From positions 1-5,621 of the forward strand of contig CANGUQ010000280.1 in NCBI GenBank assembly GCA_947456915.1: a stretch of 5,621 bases of DNA. The letters run 5' to 3'. Source of the DNA: Betaproteobacteria bacterium (lineage in GTDB: Bacteria > Pseudomonadota > Gammaproteobacteria > Burkholderiales > CAIKXV01). The number at the start of each line of letters is the position of its first letter. The stretch's first letter is position 1. Below, piece by piece: positions 1 through 5,621 of the stretch. The notes beneath the pieces are model-generated. The model was not told the DNA's origin. It worked only from the letters and a program-made list of their open reading frames with translations, and searched no databases. Both the position numbers and the translations under genes were made by a program.

Positions 1-1581
<1,581 letters not shown>

Positions 1582-1701
1582 CGGTTACGGGCGTGTCACA
1601 CGGGGCGCGGCCGGAACGCGGCGGCGTGCTGCGAAAGGACGCCTTCGGGATACGCGGCAGCGCAGCGCAACGGGGCGAACGGGCACTTGGCAAAGCCGTT
1701 G

Positions 1702-1710
1702 ATTCTACCA
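1702..1710 (-). promoter_or_regulatory. Probable gyrA promoter, extended -10 element
   Basis: Read on the minus strand this is TGGTAGAAT: a TG dinucleotide one base before TAGAAT, which matches five of six positions of the sigma-70 -10 consensus. It sits in otherwise GC-rich DNA about 120 bases upstream of the gyrA ATG, so transcription would start near 1695. The best -35-like hexamer is TGGACA (1728-1733, minus strand), but the 20-base spacing is too long. If this promoter is real it probably relies on the extended -10. The assignment rests on motif matching only. Confidence 0.5.
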
Positions 1711-1775
1711 CCCGCCTCCGTCGCGCCTGTCCACGGCAACGGCGGCCCCGGCGGCCGGATCCCGCCACCCGCCTC
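1708..1775. repeat. Short imperfect direct repeat upstream of gyrA
   Basis: The 11-mer CCACCCGCCTC occurs exactly at 1708-1718 and again at 1765-1775, 57 bases apart. Each copy is followed by a GGCAAC (1735-1740 and 1784-1789) at a different distance. The left copy directly abuts the gyrA -10 element. It could be a regulator-binding repeat, but in such GC-rich sequence chance similarity is a real alternative. Confidence 0.35.
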
Positions 1776-1859
1776 GCTGCCGCGGCAACCGCCGTACCCG
1801 TCCCGCCGGGCCGTCCGCGCGCGTGCGGGCAGAGCCTCCCGCGTTGACTGTCTCTTGTG

Positions 1860-1889
1860 TTGCATGGACGCGACATTTTTCCCTACAAT
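1860..1889 (+). promoter_or_regulatory. Probable ompA promoter
   Basis: TACAAT at 1884-1889 matches five of six positions of the sigma-70 -10 consensus and lies in the most AT-rich patch of the divergent spacer. The -35 region at the acceptable 18-base spacing is a weak TTGCAT (1860-1865). A better -35-like TTGACT at 1844-1849 is too far away (34 bases) to pair with it. Transcription would begin near 1896 and give a leader of about 200 bases. A long leader would be compatible with mRNA stabilisation as known for enterobacterial ompA, but that is inference. Confidence 0.45.
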
Positions 1890-1956
1890 TCGGCAGCTTT
1901 CGCGGCTGCATCGAGGCCTCGGGCCGTTTCAGGGCGTCAATCGGCGCCGGTCCGCG

Positions 1957-1965
1957 TGCTACACT
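1957..1965 (+). promoter_or_regulatory. Alternative ompA extended -10 element
   Basis: TGCTACACT has the TG-N-hexamer layout of an extended -10, with four of six matches in the hexamer. No recognisable -35 lies at a suitable distance. It would start transcription near 1972 and shorten the ompA leader to about 120 bases. It is weaker than the 1884-1889 candidate and listed only as a second possibility. Confidence 0.2.
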
Positions 1966-2082
1966 TCTGCCGTTGAATTCTGTTGCCGGATCTGTCGTCG
2001 AGCCGCGACACTTCGACAGTGGGTCGGTCAGGCAATGTGGTTGAACCCCCCGTCTCCCGAAATACTTCGCCTCGAAAGAACA

Positions 2083-2088
2083 AGGAGG
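2083..2088 (+). promoter_or_regulatory. Strong ribosome binding site deciding the ompA GTG start
   Basis: AGGAGG is a full match to the anti-Shine-Dalgarno core and lies five bases before the GTG at 2094. This spacing, together with the signal peptide that follows directly, selects the GTG over the in-frame TTG at 1983, which would put 37 residues without family resemblance in front of the export signal. Confidence 0.88.
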
Positions 2089-2093
2089 AAGTC

Positions 2094-2885
2094 GTGAAGC
2101 ACAGTGAGTTGAATAAGCATCGAATCCTCAGCGGCCTGCAGCTCGGCGCCGCGGCAGTGATGATGACTGCCGGTGCCGCCATGGCCCAGACAGACCGGGG
2201 CGCTTACCTGATCGACGGAGCCGGCAACGCCGTGCGCGCCGCGTCATACGGCGTGTGCGTGCGCACGTCCAACTGGACGCCGGCGCAGGCCACCGAGCAG
2301 TGCGATCCGGACCTGCTGCCGCGCAAGGCAGCACCGGCCGCCCCCGCTGCGGCTCCGGCCAAGCCGGCCGCGCCGGTCGTCGCCCCGCCGCCCCCGAAGA
2401 AGGAAGAGCCGAAGAAGGCCGAGGCGAAGAAGCCTGCCAAGCCTGCGACAATGCCGTTCGAGCAGCGCGTCGACGTGCCGTTCGAATTCGCCAAGTCGGA
2501 TCTCACCGCCGACGGTCGCGCCGCACTGAACGAACTGTTCGGCGAACTGAAGAAGGGCCCGGTCACGATGAACGTGGTGATCGTCACCGGTCACACCGAC
2601 AAGATCGGCAGCAAGGCGTACAACAAGAAGCTGTCCGAGTCGCGGGCTCAGGTCGTGCGCGACTTCCTGATCAACTCCGGTGGCCTTGATCCGAAGCTGA
2701 TCTTCTGGGAAGGGGTTGCCGACCGTCAGCCGGTCAACGTGACCAAGTTCTGCGATGCCAAGATGAAGCGCAAGCAGCTCATCGACTGCCTCGCCCCGAA
2801 CCGTCGCACCACCGTCGAAGTGACCGGCACCCGTCCGAAGCCGGCACCGAAACCGGCCGCCGACAAGCCGGCCGCGAAGATGTAA
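2094..2885 (+). CDS. ompA: OmpA-family outer-membrane-associated, peptidoglycan-binding protein
   Basis: This 263-residue exported protein is thought to tie the outer membrane to peptidoglycan. The start is GTG with an excellent ribosome binding site. Residues 1-31 form a signal peptide: basic start, hydrophobic LGAAAVMMTAGAA, cleavage after AMA. There is no lipobox cysteine. A short conserved region follows (about 32-78, with C55 and C70), then a flexible Pro/Ala/Lys linker (about 79-120), then the OmpA C-terminal domain (about 122-247). That domain has GHTD at 166-169 and LSESRA around 180-185. D169 and R184 have the 15-residue spacing of the diaminopimelate-binding Asp/Arg pair. C220 and C232 match the spacing of the disulfide in E. 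coli OmpA. An Ala/Pro/Lys tail ends the protein. The eight-stranded N-terminal barrel of E. coli OmpA is absent, as in other betaproteobacterial OmpA proteins I know. Its own terminator follows. Confidence 0.94.
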   Translation: MKHSELNKHRILSGLQLGAAAVMMTAGAAMAQTDRGAYLIDGAGNAVRAASYGVCVRTSNWTPAQATEQCDPDLLPRKAAPAAPAAAPAKPAAPVVAPPPPKKEEPKKAEAKKPAKPATMPFEQRVDVPFEFAKSDLTADGRAALNELFGELKKGPVTMNVVIVTGHTDKIGSKAYNKKLSESRAQVVRDFLINSGGLDPKLIFWEGVADRQPVNVTKFCDAKMKRKQLIDCLAPNRRTTVEVTGTRPKPAPKPAADKPAAKM

Positions 2886-2890
2886 ATCGG

Positions 2891-2918
2891 CTGCACCCCG
2901 TCAAAGCCCTGCACCCCG
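2891..2918 (+). repeat. 10-base direct repeat overlapping the ompA terminator
   Basis: CTGCACCCCG occurs at 2891-2900 and again at 2909-2918, where the second copy forms part of the ascending arm and loop of the terminator hairpin. The first copy could pair with the descending-arm sequence GTGCAG (2919-2924) as a weaker competing stem. It may be a small duplication that arose next to the hairpin. Function is unknown. Confidence 0.6.
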
Positions 2919-2937
2919 GTGCAGGGCTTTTTCTTTT
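2903..2937 (+). terminator. Rho-independent terminator of ompA
   Basis: A perfect 12-base-pair stem (2903-2914 with 2919-2930) closes a four-base CCCG loop. It is followed by a T-rich run that includes the end of the stem, TTTTTCTTTT (2928-2937). The stem begins 17 bases after the ompA stop codon. It should be efficient on the plus strand. The opposite strand has only a short T run, so it is mainly unidirectional. Confidence 0.95.
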
Positions 2938-2955
2938 GGGCTACCGGACACGACC

Positions 2956-4260
2956 ATGATCGATCTCGCCATCGACGCAGGGTGGGTACTGCCGATGCGC
3001 CCGGCAGGTACCGTGCTGCATGACCACACCGTGCTGGTATCGAAGGGGCGCATCAGCGCAGTACGCCCGACCGCCGAGACGCTGCTGCTCGATGTGGGCG
3101 AACGGATCGATCGCCGCGGCCACCTGCTGATGCCCGGGCTGGTCAACCTGCACACGCACGCGGCGATGACACTGATGCGCGGGCTCGCCGATGACCTGCC
3201 ACTGATGCGCTGGCTGCAGGAGCACATCTGGCCGGCAGAGGCGGCGCACGTGTCGCCGCAGTTCGTCGCCGACGGCACGCTGCTCGCCTGCGCCGAGATG
3301 CTGCGTGGAGGCATCACCTGCTTCAACGACATGTACTTCTTCCCCGAGGCGACCGCGCAGGCCGCGCTGACCTCCGGGATGCGTGCGAGCCTGGGCATGA
3401 TCGTCCTCGAGTTTCCCACCGCCTACGCGGCCGACCCGCAGGACTACCTGAACAAGGGGATGGCGATGCGCGATCGGCTGCGCGGCGAGCCACTGCTGTC
3501 GTTCTGCTTCGCACCGCATGCCCCGTACACGGTCAGCGACGACACCTTCGTCAAGGTGCGCACCTACGCGCGGCAACTGGAGACGCCGATCCACGTCCAC
3601 CTGCACGAGACTGCGCAGGAGATCAGCGACAGCGAGCGCGACCACGGCGTGCGCCCGATCGCCCGGCTCGACCGGCTGGGGCTGATCGGGGCCGACACCA
3701 TCGCCGTGCACGCCGTGCACCTGAACGAACACGACATCGACACCCTCACCCGCGGCGGCGCGCACGTCGCGCACTGCCCGACGTCCAACCTCAAGCTCGC
3801 CAGCGGCTTCGCGCCGATCGCGCGTCTGCGCGAGGCGCACGTGAACGTCGGCATCGGCACCGACAGCGCCGCGAGCAACAACCGTCTCGACCTGTTCGCG
3901 GAGCTGCGCCTCGCCGCGCTGCTCGCCAAGGGTGTCAGCGGCTCGGCCGAGGCCGTGCCTGCGTTCGAGGCGCTGGAGATGGCCACGCTCGGCGGCGCAC
4001 GCGCGATCGGGCTGGACAGTGCCATCGGCAGCCTCGAACCGGGCAAGTGGGCCGATATCATCGCCGTGGACTTCAGCGTACCCGAGCTGCAACCCTGTCA
4101 CGATCCGGTGTCGCACCTCGCGTACGCCGCGGGACGCGAACAGGTGAGCGACGTCTGGGTGGCGGGCGAACGCCGCCTCGATCAGCGGCGTCTCGTGCGG
4201 GTGGACAGCGACGAACTGACCGCACGCGCCGCGGACTGGCGCGAGCGCATCGCGCGCTGA
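2956..4260 (+). CDS. mtaD: TRZ/ATZ-family amidohydrolase, probable 5'-methylthioadenosine / S-adenosylhomocysteine deaminase
   Basis: This 434-residue cytosolic metal-dependent deaminase is of full family length. The predicted reaction is hydrolytic removal of the 6-amino group of methylthioadenosine or S-adenosylhomocysteine, giving the inosine analogue and ammonia. The ligand pattern of the family is complete: H66 and H68 in NLHTHAAM, H215 with proton-shuttling E218 in HVHLHE, H252 in VHAVHL, and D303 in GIGTDSAASNNRLD. The spacings follow those of Thermotoga TM0936 apart from about nine extra residues between H215 and H252. The N- and C-terminal parts look like the usual split beta-sandwich, with a late PGKWADIIAVD strand. 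The ATG fits the family N-terminus (DLAIDAGWVLP), but only a weak GGA precedes it. It lies 18 bases behind the ompA terminator. Substrate choice in this family is hard to read from sequence, and other aminopurine or triazine substrates remain possible. Confidence 0.9.
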   Translation: MIDLAIDAGWVLPMRPAGTVLHDHTVLVSKGRISAVRPTAETLLLDVGERIDRRGHLLMPGLVNLHTHAAMTLMRGLADDLPLMRWLQEHIWPAEAAHVSPQFVADGTLLACAEMLRGGITCFNDMYFFPEATAQAALTSGMRASLGMIVLEFPTAYAADPQDYLNKGMAMRDRLRGEPLLSFCFAPHAPYTVSDDTFVKVRTYARQLETPIHVHLHETAQEISDSERDHGVRPIARLDRLGLIGADTIAVHAVHLNEHDIDTLTRGGAHVAHCPTSNLKLASGFAPIARLREAHVNVGIGTDSAASNNRLDLFAELRLAALLAKGVSGSAEAVPAFEALEMATLGGARAIGLDSAIGSLEPGKWADIIAVDFSVPELQPCHDPVSHLAYAAGREQVSDVWVAGERRLDQRRLVRVDSDELTARAADWRERIAR

Positions 4261-4473
4261 GGGGGCGCTGCGAACGCTGCGCAGGTCGGCCACCCCGCCC
4301 GATCGCCGCTTGTTCGACGTGCGACGGCCGTCCGCTCAGCGCCTGCACACATCACCCCGCCGCACCGCCCCGTCGTTTCCCGCCTGCTTGCCGCAGCGTC
4401 TGCCGCCCCCACATCCCCAACCCCGCCACCGCATCACCCGTCCCGCCAGCGCGGGCCACGCAAAGGCTCCCCG
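4261..4473 (+). other. C-rich spacer between mtaD and ubiG
   Basis: These 213 bases hold no supported gene. The stretch 4341-4440 contains 56 C and only 18 G, a strong bias not seen in the flanking genes. A small hairpin (4442-4446 with 4451-4455, loop CAGC) lies 18 bases before the ubiG ATG and is not followed by a T run. AAAGG at 4462-4466 is a modest ribosome binding site for ubiG. I see no clear -10/-35 pair for ubiG. Confidence 0.7.
4341..4440 (+). promoter_or_regulatory. Candidate Rho-utilisation (rut-like) C-rich, G-poor stretch
   Basis: The transcript here would be 56% C and 18% G, rich in YC dinucleotides, and without strong self-pairing because G is scarce. Those are the known properties of Rho-loading sites. 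It lies untranslated between mtaD and ubiG, where Rho could terminate or tune transcription into ubiG. This is inferred from composition only. Confidence 0.3.
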
Positions 4474-5196
4474 ATGTCCGCCGCCCCTTCGACTGCCACC
4501 GTCAATTCCGATCCCGCCGAACTCGCCAAATTCAACGAACTCGCGCATCGCTGGTGGGATCCGAACAGCGAGTTCAAGCCGCTGCACGAGATCAACCCGC
4601 TGCGCCTCGAACACATCGACGCGCGCGCACAACTCGCCGGCAAGCACGTGCTCGACGTGGGCTGCGGCGGCGGCATCCTCGCCGAGTCGATGGCCGAGCG
4701 CGGCGCGCAGGTGACCGGCATCGACCTGGGCGAGAAGCCGCTCGGCGTGGCGAAGCTGCACCTGCTCGAGAGCGGCCTGCAGGTCGACTACCGCGAGATA
4801 TCGGCGGAAGACCTGGCGGTACAGGCCCCGGCCAGCTACGACGTCGTCACCTGCATGGAGATGCTCGAGCACGTGCCCGACCCCGCGCGCACCGTCGCCG
4901 CCTGCGCCGCACTCGCGCGGCCCGGTGCGCACCTGTTCTTCTCGACGATCAACCGCAACCCGAAGTCGTTCCTGTTCGCCATCATCGGCGCCGAATACGT
5001 GCTGAAGCTGCTGCCCAGGGGCACGCACGAATACGCGAAGTTCATCACTCCGGCGGAGCTCGCGCGCATGTGCCGCAGCGCCGGGCTCGAGCCTGCCGAG
5101 GTGACCGGCATGACCTACAACCCGTTCACCCGGGTCTACCGACTCGGTCACGACGCGAGCGTCAACTACATCGTGCACGCGAGGAAGCCGCTGTGA
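4474..5196 (+). CDS. ubiG: Ubiquinone biosynthesis O-methyltransferase UbiG
   Basis: UbiG carries out both O-methylations of ubiquinone synthesis, on the 2-polyprenyl-6-hydroxyphenol intermediate and on demethylubiquinol, using S-adenosylmethionine, at the inner face of the cytoplasmic membrane. The 240-residue length is normal. The UbiG N-terminal signature is present (AKFNELAHRWWDPNSEFKPL, then INPLRL), followed by the SAM-binding motif I VLDVGCGGGIL at residues 59-69 and CMEMLEHV at about 127-134. NRNPKS begins at 160, and GAEYVLKLLPRGTH from 172 corresponds to the region by which E. coli UbiG contacts membrane lipids. The ATG is preceded by AAAGG with seven bases of spacing. Upstream is mtaD, whose substrate classes include S-adenosylhomocysteine, the by-product of UbiG. 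The stop codon overlaps the next gene's start. Confidence 0.97.
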   Translation: MSAAPSTATVNSDPAELAKFNELAHRWWDPNSEFKPLHEINPLRLEHIDARAQLAGKHVLDVGCGGGILAESMAERGAQVTGIDLGEKPLGVAKLHLLESGLQVDYREISAEDLAVQAPASYDVVTCMEMLEHVPDPARTVAACAALARPGAHLFFSTINRNPKSFLFAIIGAEYVLKLLPRGTHEYAKFITPAELARMCRSAGLEPAEVTGMTYNPFTRVYRLGHDASVNYIVHARKPL

Positions 5197-5621
5197 GCGG
5201 CGCGCGCGAACCGATCGAGGGCGTGCTGTTCGATCTGGACGGCACGCTCGCAGATACCGCACCCGATCTGGGCTACGCCCTGAACTGCCTGCGCGGCGAA
5301 CGCGGTCTCGCGCCCGTGCCGATCGAGCAGCTGCGCTCGCACGTGTCGCACGGCGCACGCGGCATGCTCGAGGCCGGTCTCGATCTGCGCCCCGGGGACC
5401 CCGAGTTCCTCCCCCTGCGCGACCGCTTCCTCCAGATCTACGAAGACAACCTCGTGCGCGAGTCGCGACTGTTCGACGGCATGCACGCGCTGCTCGACGC
5501 GCTGGAAGCACGCGCGCTCGCCTGGGGCATCGTCACCAACAAGGCCGAGCGGTTCGCGGTGCCGCTGATCGCGCAGCTCGGACTCGCCGCCCGCACCGGC
5601 TGCCTGATCGGCGGCGACACC
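5193..5621 (+). CDS. mupP: HAD-superfamily sugar-phosphate phosphatase, MupP (MurNAc-6-phosphate phosphatase) / Gph-like, partial at 3' end
   Basis: The first 143 residues are present of a protein usually about 220-225 long. HAD motif I is FDLDGTLADT, with nucleophile D14 and acid/base D16. Motif II is GIVTNK with T115. The region between is the alpha-helical cap of subfamily IA. Motifs III and IV (Lys and the Asp pair) fall outside the window. Such genes are often annotated phosphoglycolate phosphatase (gph). However, HGARGML, the spacing to FLQIYEDN, FDGMHALLDALEA and WGIVTNK followed by RFA resemble, from memory, Pseudomonas MupP. MupP removes phosphate from N-acetylmuramic acid 6-phosphate in peptidoglycan recycling and also lies after ubiG. 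The GTG start overlaps the ubiG stop (GTGA, 5193-5196), with GAGGAAG (5181-5187) as ribosome binding site, so translation is probably coupled. HAD assignment is firm; the substrate is less so. Confidence 0.9.
   Translation, partial: MSGAREPIEGVLFDLDGTLADTAPDLGYALNCLRGERGLAPVPIEQLRSHVSHGARGMLEAGLDLRPGDPEFLPLRDRFLQIYEDNLVRESRLFDGMHALLDALEARALAWGIVTNKAERFAVPLIAQLGLAARTGCLIGGDT

Larger units (their letters stand above)
1582..2093. other. Divergent intergenic region between gyrA and ompA
   Basis: This 512-base spacer contains no convincing protein gene. From left to right it holds the gyrA 5' leader (about 1582-1695, read leftward), a gyrA extended -10 element (1702-1710), and a very GC-rich block with imperfect repeats (about 1708-1835). 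An AT-rich island follows at 1873-1890 (13 of 18 bases A or T) with a probable ompA -10 element, then a roughly 200-base ompA leader ending in a strong ribosome binding site. The palindrome CGAGGCCTCG at 1912-1921 lies early in that leader. Long reading frames entering from gyrA on the plus strand are antisense shadows. No tRNA or transposon end is visible. Confidence 0.85.

Noticed and set aside
1844..1849. TTGACT as the -35 element of ompA
   Set aside because: There is no acceptable -10 at 16-18 bases, and the good TACAAT is 34 bases downstream.
1983..2093. In-frame upstream extension of ompA from a TTG start
   Set aside because: It would add 37 residues without family resemblance before a proper signal peptide, and would ignore the AGGAGG placed five bases before the GTG at 2094.
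2941..4293. Minus-strand reading frame of 450 codons opposite mtaD
   Set aside because: It has the same in-register antisense relation to mtaD, a His/Arg/Val/Ala-rich composition typical of such shadows, and no recognisable domain.
4442..4455. Hairpin before ubiG as an intrinsic terminator of mtaD
   Set aside because: It has only five base pairs and no T run after it, and it lies too close to the ubiG ribosome binding site.
4261..4473. Small gene or RNA gene in the mtaD-ubiG spacer
   Set aside because: The frames here are Pro/Arg-rich by-products of the C-rich composition, without a ribosome binding site, and no tRNA-like or riboswitch-like fold is evident.
4336..5511. Minus-strand reading frame of 391 codons opposite ubiG and the HAD gene
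   Set aside because: It is in register with ubiG on the opposite strand, low in complexity and Arg/Ala-rich. Both sense genes are clearly real.

Overview
The window is a GC-rich chromosomal segment, almost certainly from a betaproteobacterium. The evidence is strong G/C preference at third codon positions, a short barrel-less OmpA-type protein of the Burkholderiales/Rhodocyclales kind, and a gyrA / ompA / mtaD / ubiG / HAD-phosphatase order that resembles the gyrA-mtaD-ubiG-mupP neighbourhood I know from Pseudomonas. The genus cannot be fixed from this sequence. I see no tRNA, rRNA, CRISPR array, insertion sequence or sign of recent transfer.

Layout. Positions 1-1581 (minus strand) hold the first 527 codons of gyrA, which runs off the left edge. 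A 512-base divergent spacer (1582-2093) carries the promoters of gyrA (leftward) and ompA (rightward). On the plus strand follow ompA (2094-2885), a very clear intrinsic terminator (2903-2937), mtaD (2956-4260, a TRZ/ATZ-type amidohydrolase), a 213-base C-rich spacer, ubiG (4474-5196), and a HAD phosphatase that starts inside the ubiG stop codon (5193) and runs off the right edge.

How the genes fit together. gyrA and ompA are divergent, probably well-expressed housekeeping genes. The downstream set links S-adenosylmethionine by-product handling (mtaD acts on methylthioadenosine and/or S-adenosylhomocysteine) with an S-adenosylmethionine-dependent methyltransferase of ubiquinone synthesis (ubiG). 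It is followed by a phosphatase that looks more like the peptidoglycan-recycling enzyme MupP than classical phosphoglycolate phosphatase. OmpA binds peptidoglycan, so two of the five genes may touch the cell wall.

Most of the window is ordinary core genome. The points worth a second look are the probable MupP identity of the last gene, the missing promoter for mtaD directly behind a strong terminator, the C-rich/G-poor spacer before ubiG that resembles a Rho-loading site, and a 20-codon reading frame in the ompA leader whose stop overlaps the ompA start. I found no convincing novel system.
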